DNA from: Hofstenia miamia
Taxonomy: Eukaryota > Xenacoelomorpha > Acoela
Direction: 5' to 3'
NCBI GenBank assembly: GCA_004352715.1
Contig: SCFE01000007.1
Span: forward strand, 1,649,377 to 1,713,376
DNA: 64,000 nucleotides
The notes beneath the pieces were generated by a model. That model was not told the origin of the DNA. It did not search any database and saw nothing but the letters and a program-made list of their open reading frames with translations. Below, piece by piece: positions 12,338 through 23,492 of this stretch. Numbering within the stretch: the first letter of the stretch is position 1; every line of letters starts with the position of its first letter. Both the position numbers and the translations under genes were made by a program.

Positions 12338-12925
12338 TAACACATTTGCAAGACATTTCAATACATATGTATATTAAGAAAAATTAATTAAATTCCAAAA
12401 AAGACTAAAATATACTAAAAACAAGATTAATGTTAACATTTGCAAAAATCAGTTATATTTTTGAGATGTGCGAAAACTGCATTAACAAATTCATTAAAGT
12501 ATGACAGGTGAAAATGTGATTTCTTAAATTGTCTAGTGTCAAAGCCCGTTACAAATATGTACTTGAAAAAGCACTCGATTAGCAGTGAATTATGAAATTT
12601 AAATGTGCACATTCTGAATAAAAAAATTAGCTCGTAAACCGTACATTTTGAAGACTGCAGTTTTATATTTTTCTTAAAAATTGAATAAGAACTGTAAAAA
12701 TATATATGGTTTTGAAAAAACACAAATAAACAAATTAAGATGGTAACAAAACATTGCAAAAATCAATTTCTTTAATAAATTCAATTTCCTACAAACTCGA
12801 GCAAAGAATCCTGCGGATTATCAAGTAGAATTCGATTATATTTTAGTATGCAGCTTTGAAAAAACCGGTATGACTTTCACAGCATATCGGAACTGCTTTT
12901 TGACTTCAGCATATATTTTGATGTT
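12338..12925. other. Intergenic AT-rich stretch
   Basis: Nothing recognisable. The minus-strand ORF at 12433-12759 is Phe/Lys-rich with no domain. Confidence 0.5.
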
Positions 12926-13222
12926 GTACCTGTTAAAGAGTGACAATGTGAGGTAAACATGGACCCGAACTCGATCCAATCGCAAAATTTAATACCCGAA
13001 CCTTAACGTTGACGTTATGGATCTCTGTCCAATCAAATGATCATTAATTTCAATCATTTTCTGATACGGGAAACAGCAATTCATTGGTATTACATAACGT
13101 TTTGGATCGTTCTCAAATCAAGGGATAATTAACATCAGTTCTTTTTAATATTCAATCTAGTCTTTGTACCCGAAATCTGGTCGGGTTTAATCGGATACTC
13201 GATGTCACTCTCTAGTACCTGT
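12926..13222. mobile_element. Second hAT-type MITE (12934-13214) with perfect 8-bp target duplication
   Basis: Flanked by the exact 8-bp direct repeat GTACCTGT at 12926-12933 and 13215-13222. Terminal inverted repeats are TAAAGAGTGACA and TAGAGAGTGACA (11 of 12 match). Internal cccgaac and gggtttaatcgg tracts recall the MITE at 11991, but the two are not close copies. 281 bp, no coding capacity. Confidence 0.72.
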
Positions 13223-14129
13223 ATAATCACTAAATACAGAAGCTAAATAGTGTAGGTGTACTAAATACGAGAAAAAACTGTAAAACTTAATAAAAGACTT
13301 TTCAAAAGTACCTATATCATTAAAATGATGCGTGAGGTCAATTCACCCCAAAAAAGACTAATAACAAAATTAGGTTCTTCAACACCCAGTACATTAAAAT
13401 ATTCAACACCGATTTTCAATAAAAAATAAGTGAACAACTACAGGCGCTCAAGTCTCACGATTTACAAATTTCATAATAGGCGTGCAGAAAACTGTTTGAA
13501 ATTATGGAAAACCGCTCTGCTCTGTCCTTTAAGAGGACATAGGACTTTTAATGTTAACTTTGGACTGTATCTTGACCTAAAAAATTTCTGCTTTAACAGT
13601 TCCAAACAATATTTATTAACTAAAAACTGTTTCCAAATCAACTGCGCTTCAAATAGCATTAACTTTTTTTCATAACAGTGACTATTGCAGAGAGGAGTTT
13701 TCGAAGCGTACATAAAATATATCTGGCAAGAGATATGATGCAAAATAAATAAAACAGTCTAACGATGTTATCATAGTCTTCACTTAAGACCAAGAAATAC
13801 ATTTAGTTTAAAAATGCGATAAAAATTGAAATGTGCTTGAGGCCAACAATTTCGCTTCGATTATGCATCAAAAGTAGAGATGAGTACGGTGTGGTGATAC
13901 CGCGATAGGGATTTAAACAATTTTGATGGCTAGCGGTAGAATTACAAAAACTTGCATTTTGAAATGGATTTCAAGGGAGAATTAACAATCAATAAAACAC
14001 CCTTTTGAAAATATTAGAGTAAGAATATTACATACGGAATTCGATGAAATATCAACACTTGTATTATTAATTAAAGCACAATTTCGTATTTACACAAACA
14101 AAGTCTTTCCAATTCATCCAGTTTTATAT
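13223..14129. other. Spacer downstream of PSMF1
   Basis: No recognisable gene. Overlapping small ORFs on both strands (13430-13743) have no domain and are mutual shadows. Confidence 0.5.
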
Positions 14130-15955
14130 TTACATGTACATATCATCAAAGTCCAGATGCCCAGGCATTCTCAAGTGATCTGGATCAATGTCCCATCTTG
14201 GACCAATGGGATCGAATCTTGCTCTTGCTGACAGGCGCGGCGCAGGACCCAAATACATACCACCAGCACCGAGCCCGCCAAGTGGACCACCAACACCGAG
14301 TCCGCCAAGTGGATCCAGATCAGCTCCTCCAACACGCGGTGGCCAAAAGTGGTGATTAGGGATGCGATCCAAGAGTGGAGATGGTCCGTTTCGAAGGGGA
14401 TGTCGAACAGCAGAAGAAGTAACTTCTGAATCAGCTTTTTTATCCTAATTAACCATTTAGTTCATTACAAATATTGCTTTCCAAAATGAGAAAAATTTAA
14501 AATTGGTAAACAATGTGCGAATCATATTTTAGTTAATGGTAGAACCCCTAGGTTTTACATTATTATACATGTAAGTAAGACCAATTGCCAACAATATTTA
14601 GGTTAATTTCGTATTACCAGGAAAAAATAAATAAAGGTATTGCGTAAAAAGTGATAATAAATTTTATATAATAGTAACAAACTCAGATTAGCTAAAAAAA
14701 GTGTATTTTTTTATAAAAACGGTTTAAAAGTTAAAAGCAATGGCTTTTACACGTAGGCCTACCATTTTAATGTACTAACATTTTCTTGAAAGCAACTATA
14801 GTAGCAAACATTGACTTATGACAAACCTGTCAACATTCATTTTTTGTTTTATATATGTGAACAAAATGCCAATTTTGCTGTACAAATGGACAAATTTCGA
14901 AAATTATTTTCAACAATTTTTTATGAATTTGAAAAAAAGCGCTAAAAACATTGCCCTGCTTTAAGCAGTTCTTAAAACACAAAATATCTTAAAAATGCCA
15001 ACCCTGCATAAAGCAATCGATGTATATTGCAAAATTTACATTTACAAACTTAAAACAATTAAGAGCAGGAAATTGAAAACGGACAAAGCATTGATATTAG
15101 TTGAAATAATGCACTGTAAAACTAATGCAGCGGGAAATAGCAAAAAATAGATACCTAACTAAAAAATTAGCCTACATGTTTCAGACGAATATTATACAGG
15201 CGTAGAATTTGGAATTACTCTAATTTGAAAGAAATTCATTTGATCGACTTTAAGAATTTCAAAACCATAAACATCTACAAATGCTAAACTAACATTTGTT
15301 CATTATGCATGTACGTTCCCAGATTATATAATGAATGGAATTTCAAATAGGTATGAGCTAAAATTTAAAAATGCTAATAAATAATAATATATGTAACAAA
15401 CAAATTCAATATCGAAACCTATGTTTACATATTTGCAATATTTAATGATATAGGTAACACATTGCCATTTGCGCGCATTAACTGACCATTCATACTAAAA
15501 CAGTCATCTACAACAAACTAAATGGTTAAAACCTTTTCGAAAAGCGAATGCATGAATTTTTCATAAGACTCCCATAGATCTTCAATATTCTGAACTTCTG
15601 AATTGTCATTAATAAATTTAGAAACATCAAACGTGGCAAATTTCACATTTTCAACATTACTTGCTTCAAATAAATGTACCAACAATTGTGTAGAATTTTG
15701 CATTGGAACACATGTGAATACATAAATGGAGCTCTCCCGTTTGTAACAGAGTTCGTATCGATCTTTATTCGCATTCCAATCATCTGGAAGTAATTCACTG
15801 CCACTTGATGATACCTTATCCAATTGTGTGCCAACGCACAAAAGTTTGTCTGATAAGCAACAATGGTGTATCATTGCAATAAGCAATTCAACTTTGGAGC
15901 ATCCTTTCTCCTTTAGCAATTGAATCATGTACTGGTACCCGATTGGTACACTCAT
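14130..15955 (-). CDS. PSMF1: Proteasome inhibitor PI31, two coding exons
   Basis: Exon 1 is 15955-15533 and exon 2 is 14444-14130, both phase 0 (AAAAG|GT donor, TTAATTAG|GAT acceptor), giving 245 residues (human 271). PI31 binds the 20S proteasome core, can inhibit it, and acts in proteasome assembly and transport. Exon 1 encodes the N-terminal FP domain: LLCVGT, then SGSELLPDDWNANKDRYEL, the most conserved stretch. Exon 2 encodes the Gly/Pro-rich tail with RFDPIGP, PDHLRMPG and the terminus DDMYM, a hydrophobic-Tyr-X end of the kind that docks into proteasome alpha pockets. ATG 15955 is preferred to 16036 because it gives the usual short lead-in and lies 2 nt after an AG acceptor. The linker between the two parts is shorter than in vertebrates. 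Confidence 0.92.
14445..15532 (-). other. PSMF1 intron
   Basis: 1088-bp GT-AG intron between phase-0 exons. AT-rich, with no element recognised inside. Confidence 0.8.
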
Positions 15956-15957
15956 AA

Positions 15958-15959
15958 CT
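15958..15959 (-). promoter_or_regulatory. Splice acceptor AG 2 nt upstream of the PSMF1 ATG
   Basis: The minus strand reads GAAAATATTTTAG then TT then ATG 15955. A 2-nt leader would be too short for an ordinary mRNA without an upstream exon or trans-spliced leader. Confidence 0.55.
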
Positions 15960-16392
15960 AAAATATTTTCAAGATTAACATCAATAAAAATAACATTTAA
16001 TGAAATACAATCTGTAATTAATGAAGAGAAAGCCAATTAGGATAAAATTAGCAATTTCACGATTAATCGAATATTCGACTAGGACGTAGGGAAATGATCA
16101 ACAACTTAATCACAGTGACTAAAACTAATAACACGATCAGGCAATAGTTGTTGTCATACTTTTCTAGATTTTAATAATTGAATAAAGTTTAACACATTTT
16201 AGCAGAAAGTCTAAATGCTTCTTCCTTCATGCAAAAAAAGGTCAAAGAACCGCATATATATTACACACATATCATACAGAAAATAAAATATAAATTTTAA
16301 TATATTCAAAAACAGCAATAAAAATAAACTATTTACAAATAAATTTACAGCGTATTTACAAAATAACATATAAATATAGAAAAATACAAATT
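15960..16392 (-). other. Short spacer between the PDZ gene and PSMF1
   Basis: About 430 bp, AT-rich, with no CpG-rich or obviously promoter-like stretch. It is the shortest spacer in the four-gene series and the best candidate for a within-operon gap. Confidence 0.45.
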
Positions 16393-18894
16393 TTAATTGA
16401 TCGCCGTTTCAGATAATTTTAAATTCTCTAATAAAGAACAATTCTCTGTTGAAGAAGAAAAAAAATCTAGCTCTGAAAATGATATAAATTCTTTATTATT
16501 AGAAGGCTGTGATAGACATTCAAGCTCCTTACTGATTTTCCACTTGGGTAAATATCTAGCAACAGTTGAACAAAAAGCAGCATCGTGAGAAGGACACCAT
16601 AAAGACATGAACGCAAAATCGTCGTAGAAATTTGCCATTAATAATGCATTCAGTGGTGCGAAAGCATTTTCAGAAAATTCTAGTAATATTGTATGATATA
16701 ATGGATATATCCTTATACTAATTTCACCACTTTGCACTGAAAACGTTCCAAAATCACTAGGTTTGCCCAATAAATTGACAAGTTGGGCGTATATTCGATT
16801 GAAAAAATTGTAAATGGTTGAACTAAATGATGAAAACCGAATTGTACATCGACAAATTTGTGATAATGGATGGCTAATAACTGAGGGGTACAGCAACGAT
16901 GGCAGGAAGTAAGAATCTTGATTCAGTGCAAATAAAATGTTTTTATCCCTGAGAAATTTTATACATAATGCTATTTTATCTGCGTTAAATATGGAAACAA
17001 GTCTTTGAAGTGATAAGAACACATCCGATCTAAGAACTGAACTCTCTAAAATGGCTAATGTTTTAGGTATGTTTAATAGCAATCCTTCAAAATCATACAA
17101 TAACTTGTACAAAATCAAATATTGGAGAGTAGATGATTGAATTGCGCCTTTCTCAAAATACATGGAGCAATTTAAGAATCGAGAAAAATATTCTAAACCT
17201 TCAATGCACTCGGCGTTCAGAATGAATTGTGATTGTAACAATGGTGAGTTCCCACTGATTGCTTTTAAAAGAAGACATTTAAGCTTGGTAAATGCTTGAA
17301 CATTGAGGAAGTTAAAGAATAATTTATTCTCAAATTTTATAAATGAAAGTGAAGTGAAATGCACAAGTTCGTTTTCAATAAAAATTACATCTTTTAAATC
17401 AGCTTGTTGAATGGAGTTAAGAGCAAAAAAGACACGTGAACCATCTGCCAATCTGCTGATTAAAGAATATACAAATGCAAATTGATAAAGCAATTGATCA
17501 ACTTCTAGTATAAAAACAAAAATATTGTAGTTATTGTCGGCCAAATCAAATAATGAAATAGTGTGAGATAGTAATGGAGAACAACGAACTTCAGCGATTG
17601 CACACTGTGGATCAGATTTAAAACACATTAGCAAGGTGGTGAACCACTTCGAGGAGCAAGCATGAGCACAAGAAGTATGATCTAAATGAGTTTGTGTTGC
17701 CAGCCACTTCGCATAATATATAAACCAATGATCTAATTGTCTATTGAGAGGCAAAAGTACAATACTTCCATCCTGTTTGACAATCATAGTAAAACTATTT
17801 TGACTTGCGGGATTGCCAGTTAATCGTGAAACGAATGATAAGGCGGAACTACCAACAAGAACCACCTTTGATAGGGATATTTCACGAACAATGCTCGAAC
17901 CATTCATAGCACAATGGCTAAGAAACGACTTCCTCACTTCACAGCAGTGATTTATCGAATTGTTTAATTTGCCAAGTGGAGAATGCAGCATTACAATCAA
18001 TTCATTACTATCATCAGAAGAAAAGGCGCAATTATTAAATGCAGCATTTTCAAAATCGTTTTGACTACAATGAAGAGGATTTCCATTGATAGACAATATC
18101 AGATCTCCAACGAAGATTAAATTGCTTGCAGGACCCAAAGGGTCAACAAAACTAACAACATTGTATAAAACTTTACCAGCTCCTTCAACATTGACAAAAC
18201 GAAAACCCGAATTACAAAAAGATGAATTAATACAAACCTTACGAGGTGAATCCCATTTAATAAGGTCAGGACATGTTAGCGCAATTTGGTGAATTTCGAG
18301 AGTAGCGTCATCAAGACAGATATCATTAGTGGAGATCGATTCGTCATACATCCAGTTATTCTTTTTGGGACTGGGTATTGAGAAACTATAATTGTCCAAT
18401 ACTAAATTGGACAATGAGCCTTCTATTGTGCTATATTCGACAACGTCATCCTCCGCATCAACCGAATTGGTACAACTTAAAAACCTTGAGATAAGTTTAG
18501 TTTTTCGGGTTGAAAATGGTACAGAAATGCCCTTTAGATTACTAACCTCTAGCGGTATTCGCAGAGTAAGAAGAATATCAGAAAGCGGTAAATTAGACGT
18601 AAAAATGAGAAATTCTTCATTATCTAGAGACTCTAGTACTGCTCCATTTATGGAGCAAATTAGATCTCCACGACACAAAATAACCTCTTCATTCTGTCTG
18701 CAAAAAGTTGATACAAAAGTATACGAAAGCAAACTGTCAGTACTATTCTTAATTCGAAGTAAATTTGCAGCAGTGAGTGTTTCTAAATCAACAGACAGAG
18801 TAAAAACCTCACTGAAAATAGCTTGATCTGGATTAGCTATCACAAATTTATAAAATTGCTCATCTTCATCGTTTTCTAACGGTTCATAGTTCAT
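16393..18894 (-). CDS. Large intronless protein with two PDZ-like segments, unidentified
   Basis: One uninterrupted frame of 833 codons, by far the longest in the window; composition and length leave little doubt that it is real. Two segments end in the PDZ pattern: residues about 20-115 with GDLICSING at 76-84, and about 218-305 with GDLILSING at 263-271, each followed by a hydrophobic strand. Residues 310-830 are hydrophobic and aromatic-rich, without membrane segments or low complexity. The PDZ-then-long-globular layout recalls the planar-polarity effector Inturned (one PDZ followed by longin domains), but I cannot match its conserved blocks, so no symbol is given. ATG 18894 lies 11 nt after an AG acceptor; the frame F-A-Y continues to that acceptor, so a further coding exon upstream is possible. 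First of four co-directional genes. Confidence 0.8.
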   Translation of the reverse strand: MNYEPLENDEDEQFYKFVIANPDQAIFSEVFTLSVDLETLTAANLLRIKNSTDSLLSYTFVSTFCRQNEEVILCRGDLICSINGAVLESLDNEEFLIFTSNLPLSDILLTLRIPLEVSNLKGISVPFSTRKTKLISRFLSCTNSVDAEDDVVEYSTIEGSLSNLVLDNYSFSIPSPKKNNWMYDESISTNDICLDDATLEIHQIALTCPDLIKWDSPRKVCINSSFCNSGFRFVNVEGAGKVLYNVVSFVDPLGPASNLIFVGDLILSINGNPLHCSQNDFENAAFNNCAFSSDDSNELIVMLHSPLGKLNNSINHCCEVRKSFLSHCAMNGSSIVREISLSKVVLVGSSALSFVSRLTGNPASQNSFTMIVKQDGSIVLLPLNRQLDHWFIYYAKWLATQTHLDHTSCAHACSSKWFTTLLMCFKSDPQCAIAEVRCSPLLSHTISLFDLADNNYNIFVFILEVDQLLYQFAFVYSLISRLADGSRVFFALNSIQQADLKDVIFIENELVHFTSLSFIKFENKLFFNFLNVQAFTKLKCLLLKAISGNSPLLQSQFILNAECIEGLEYFSRFLNCSMYFEKGAIQSSTLQYLILYKLLYDFEGLLLNIPKTLAILESSVLRSDVFLSLQRLVSIFNADKIALCIKFLRDKNILFALNQDSYFLPSLLYPSVISHPLSQICRCTIRFSSFSSTIYNFFNRIYAQLVNLLGKPSDFGTFSVQSGEISIRIYPLYHTILLEFSENAFAPLNALLMANFYDDFAFMSLWCPSHDAAFCSTVARYLPKWKISKELECLSQPSNNKEFISFSELDFFSSSTENCSLLENLKLSETAIN

Positions 18895-18905
18895 GTAAGC
18901 AAAGC

Positions 18906-18907
18906 CT
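18906..18907 (-). promoter_or_regulatory. Splice acceptor AG 11 nt upstream of the PDZ-gene ATG
   Basis: The minus strand reads TTATGTATTTCAG then GCTTTGCTTAC then ATG 18894. A good consensus acceptor; it indicates an exon or leader joined just upstream. Confidence 0.55.
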
Positions 18908-19835
18908 GAAATACATAATAAATTAGTAAAATAAATTTTCAGTTGATAGTGACAAAATTTAAATTAAAAAAATTGTAAACACACATATAATAAAACTACA
19001 AAATAGTGGCTAGACTAAGTTTTGCCCACATAAACAGTCTATTTGAACTGCAAAGCCCAACTGAGACATTTGGAACTTCAATAAAAATTTAAGGGAACAA
19101 TCGACAAAAAATGGAATCGAAGTTTTTAAAGTGGCAATTACATCCCCTTGAGACACAATGTGTAAAATTGTACACATATAGAAACTGGATTTCTATGGAG
19201 ATATGAATATCTTTGTTTATTAAACAAGGATACTTTTTCGTTATCTTAAAATTAATTTTGTCTAAATATTGGTATAATTTATTATTGAAGCAACCTTGCA
19301 AAAATTAGCATTCCGCACAATGGAGAATATGGTGACACTAGTTGAAATTGAGTTATTCACAAATCATAATATAGCTTCACAAAAAACAAGTTTTTGATGA
19401 TTTCAATATCATAATTCGTAAGACACTCTAAATAAAATGTTTTTAACAAAAATATGTCATTAAAATATTATGACTTTGGTAAAAAAAGTTACATGATTAA
19501 GTCACATTGTGTACAAATTTACAGTCAATTTCAATGAAAACATTAACAGTAGAAAAAGGTTCGTAATGTCATCAGAAACAATTGAGACTAGCAGTGCTGG
19601 GCCGCTATATAAATAGTTTTTAGCACTTCTATACAATGTGCATGTCTGAAGGGATTATTAACATCCTCTCAAATGATGATCGCCACAGCGATATCAATAA
19701 AATAATGGTTTGGTAGCTTTAAATAGAATACTAAAATTTTCTACATTGAATTCATGAAAACCATTATTGCTAAAGTCACAGAATCCCTGATTGTTAAAGA
19801 AACCAAATAGAATGCATTAAATAATCAAAATTTTA

Positions 19836-19884
<49 letters not shown>

Positions 19885-20395
19885 GGTCCATTTTTGCAGA
19901 GTGCGCGGCAAAATATATTTGTGCCACTATGTACACAAAGTATAATTATTTTAAAATTTTGTACTCAAAATTTCATATTTGCTATTTAATCCCACTAAAA
20001 GCAAAAATATAATGCAAAAACAACGGTTTAATTAAACCCTTGGTAATATAAAATTATATTTTATATGAAACATGTAATCTTTCGCTAATGCTAAGATATT
20101 CTATATTTAATTCAACTAGATTTACAAATGTGTAATGAAATATTAACAGTTGACTTAATGGGTATACATTTGGGTAAATTCGATAACCTAACTACTATTC
20201 AGAATTCAATACAGTTCATCAATAAATTACATCAATCATCTTATCCCGAAAATATATATGCAAACTTTTACGAAAATTTCTGTGATCTTAAGCAAATTAT
20301 AAATATATAAATATGGAAATAGCAATACCTAAATTGAATTCTACAGATTGATTACAAGCAAAACCTTCTAATCTCACTTCTACTTCTACAAATTT
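18908..20395. other. AT-rich non-coding stretch with a CA/TA microsatellite
   Basis: No gene or element recognised apart from (ca)n(ta)n at about 19836-19882. Directly after it, agagtgcgcggcaaaatat resembles the Tc1-type terminus seen at 62768, but no partner end was found. Confidence 0.5.
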
Positions 20396-20626
20396 CTTAA
20401 GCCACGGTTAGACTAGTGATTGCTCAAAAGTGATCTATCACATTTTGAATGAATGGCACGTCTAACCACCCGAGATAATTAGCGATGTGACGATCACAAA
20501 GAAATCGTGCTCGTTCGATTTCCTTGTGATCGTCACATCGCTAATTTTCTAGGGTGGTTAGACGAGCAACGCTTTCAAAAGTGACAGATCACTTTTAACC
20601 AATCACTAGTCTAACCGTGGCCTTAC
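20396..20626. mobile_element. Fold-back MITE (20401-20621) with nested palindrome
   Basis: The ends are gccacggttagactagtgatt and its exact reverse complement, with weaker pairing inward. The centre carries a second near-perfect palindrome, gcgatgtgacgatcacaa...ttgtgatcgtcacatcgc, around 20484-20544. Flanks cttaa/cttac suggest a 4-5 bp target duplication. 221 bp, non-coding. The whole sequence can fold into one long hairpin. Confidence 0.7.
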
Positions 20627-21371
20627 GTTACTAAAATATGTTAGATAAATATTTGCTTTATACTGAATATAAATTTAAATGGTAACTACTTGAAAACTGC
20701 GGGATTTGTATCATGCTATCGCATACTTTTGCCTCAGCTTTTCCTTCATTCACTTGCTTAAGTTTCTAAACTAAAATGGAAAAAGTATATATCTATATAG
20801 ACAGTATTTATTATTCCACTTCGTTTCAATTGGTATCCCCAAAGTGTGTTCAAACCAGTTACTTCTTATGATCAGAAGAGAATTTGCATGAAATATATTG
20901 GATTGAGATCCCAAATTTTATTGTCCCAAAATATTATTCATATGCTATACTGGAATAAAGCATTGACATTAAGTATCAATAAACACTGCCTCTATAATAA
21001 TATAACAACCGGCCAACAGTGAAAACATTGCTAGATAATCTATGAAATTTTTGGGCCACATCATTTAGAATTTTTTGATTTATTCATTACTTTAATAAAT
21101 TATTAATTAGTGGATCCCAGGGGTGTGGATAAAGAAGAAACGTACACAATGATAATAATATATATTTTTGCGTCCTGGGTGGGAATTTTAATAAATTGAA
21201 TTTTTTACAACATGAACAAAAAACTTTTAAAATACGATGAAATAATTTTTATTAAGCTAATGACATACCAAAAATATCAAGACTACAATTTGATAGATCA
21301 AAAATGAAATTTAATTTCCAAACTACGCTTTTTGTCACTCTGATAGTAGACATTGGGAAGAATATATATAT
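20627..21371. other. Non-coding stretch before gap
   Basis: AT-rich; nothing recognised. Confidence 0.5.
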
Positions 21372-22371
21372 NNNNNNNNNNNNNNNNNNNNNNNNNNNNN
21401 NNNNNNNNNNNNNNNNNNNNNNNNNNNNNNNNNNNNNNNNNNNNNNNNNNNNNNNNNNNNNNNNNNNNNNNNNNNNNNNNNNNNNNNNNNNNNNNNNNNN
21501 NNNNNNNNNNNNNNNNNNNNNNNNNNNNNNNNNNNNNNNNNNNNNNNNNNNNNNNNNNNNNNNNNNNNNNNNNNNNNNNNNNNNNNNNNNNNNNNNNNNN
21601 NNNNNNNNNNNNNNNNNNNNNNNNNNNNNNNNNNNNNNNNNNNNNNNNNNNNNNNNNNNNNNNNNNNNNNNNNNNNNNNNNNNNNNNNNNNNNNNNNNNN
21701 NNNNNNNNNNNNNNNNNNNNNNNNNNNNNNNNNNNNNNNNNNNNNNNNNNNNNNNNNNNNNNNNNNNNNNNNNNNNNNNNNNNNNNNNNNNNNNNNNNNN
21801 NNNNNNNNNNNNNNNNNNNNNNNNNNNNNNNNNNNNNNNNNNNNNNNNNNNNNNNNNNNNNNNNNNNNNNNNNNNNNNNNNNNNNNNNNNNNNNNNNNNN
21901 NNNNNNNNNNNNNNNNNNNNNNNNNNNNNNNNNNNNNNNNNNNNNNNNNNNNNNNNNNNNNNNNNNNNNNNNNNNNNNNNNNNNNNNNNNNNNNNNNNNN
22001 NNNNNNNNNNNNNNNNNNNNNNNNNNNNNNNNNNNNNNNNNNNNNNNNNNNNNNNNNNNNNNNNNNNNNNNNNNNNNNNNNNNNNNNNNNNNNNNNNNNN
22101 NNNNNNNNNNNNNNNNNNNNNNNNNNNNNNNNNNNNNNNNNNNNNNNNNNNNNNNNNNNNNNNNNNNNNNNNNNNNNNNNNNNNNNNNNNNNNNNNNNNN
22201 NNNNNNNNNNNNNNNNNNNNNNNNNNNNNNNNNNNNNNNNNNNNNNNNNNNNNNNNNNNNNNNNNNNNNNNNNNNNNNNNNNNNNNNNNNNNNNNNNNNN
22301 NNNNNNNNNNNNNNNNNNNNNNNNNNNNNNNNNNNNNNNNNNNNNNNNNNNNNNNNNNNNNNNNNNNNNNN
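21372..22371. other. Assembly gap of exactly 1000 N
   Basis: The round length suggests a placeholder of unknown size. The left edge is a TA repeat. Confidence 0.99.
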
Positions 22372-22559
22372 TATTCAAATGCTCTAACAGCTATGGGACC
22401 TCATTTTCATATTTTGGTTTGGTTATTTTATCTCATACATGTGTTCTTGAAAGTTTATTTTTGTAGAAAACCATTATTGTTTCAGTTTAAAAATTAGAGA
22501 AAATAGACATGGTTTGCATTTTCACCTCATGTTTAAAAAATATTAAATTCTATATATAT

Positions 22560-22591
<32 letters not shown>

Positions 22592-22592
<1 letters not shown>

Positions 22593-22630
22593 CGACCGGT
22601 TTCGATTCAAAATCTTTATCAGAACAAATT
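22592..22630 (-). ncRNA. Degenerate hammerhead-ribozyme-like core, left arm
   Basis: The minus strand reads CTGATAA, GATT-TTG-AATC (stem II), GAAA, then CCGGTC. This is the layout of the minimal hammerhead motifs known from Penelope-like elements, but the family's CUGAUGA has A in place of the catalytic G, so cleavage is unlikely. The same motif recurs inverted at 23493-23531. Confidence 0.45.
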
Positions 22631-22686
22631 TGGAAGGAAAACTAATTACAATTAACTACACTTAAAATTAATTAAAATTGCATGCA

Positions 22687-23310
22687 TTAGAAAATGTTGA
22701 TGTTATAATTATTCTTCTGCTTATTCATTAATCTTGATCTTATTTCTTTCTTTATATATAGTGATTCTGCAATTATCGGATAGTTTGTTTTTAATAATAT
22801 TTCAAAATTTTCTTTTTTAATTGGATGTTGATGTTGGTAAATTTCTGATTTAAGATGACCTGAAATATGTTCTTGAATTCTTGTAGCAAAGTGTCTTCGT
22901 GTCTCTCCGATGTAAGATTGTTGACAATCTTCACATGTATATTTATAAACCAATGAAGAAGACAGNTACAGGATCTTTGTTTATTAAAATATTTTGAGTT
23001 TGTAATGATGTTAAAATTGGTATTATTCTTGATTTTTTCAATTTAAAATTTAATTTCTTTATCTTTGATTGGAAAACTTTAACTTTTTTACTGATATAAG
23101 GAAGTTTCCAATATATTTGTTTTAAATTTGGTTCTTCTTTTGGTTTGATTTGGTTATGATTGTTACTCTTTAATAATATTACTTCATCTACATGTCTTTT
23201 AATCAGTCTGTGAGGATATCCATTATTTTCTAAAATTGTATATAAATGATTAACTGCTTCAATAAAGTTGTTATAATTTGATGATGCTTGATTGGCTCTT
23301 TCAATTAAAC
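22687..23310 (-). pseudogene. Penelope-like ORF fragment with GIY-YIG endonuclease
   Basis: On the minus strand the upstream piece (to about 22970) reads the linker typical of Penelope-like proteins (NHLYTILENNGYPHRLIKR, then YWKLPYISKKVKVF). The downstream piece (22953-22687) reads the GIY-YIG core VYKYTCEDCQQSYIGETRRH with the following R and the EH of QEHISGH. The reverse transcriptase domain is missing. The frame changes by one base next to an ambiguous base at 22966, so the interruption may be a sequencing error rather than a mutation. Related proteins cut target DNA to prime reverse transcription. Confidence 0.75.
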
Positions 23311-23492
23311 ATAAAATCAACAAATACAGGATTATACATACCTTATGAATCACAATGTGATATGAAACATAAGAAAGAAATAAGATCAAGATTAATGAAT
23401 AAGCAGAAGAATAATTATAACATCAACATTTTCTAATGCATGCAATTTTAATTAATTTTAAGTGTAGTTAATTGTAATTAGTTTTCCTTCCA

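Noticed and set aside
21304-22497. Long ORFs of 344-397 codons across 21304-22497
   Set aside because: Almost entirely translated Ns of the assembly gap; no real coding evidence.
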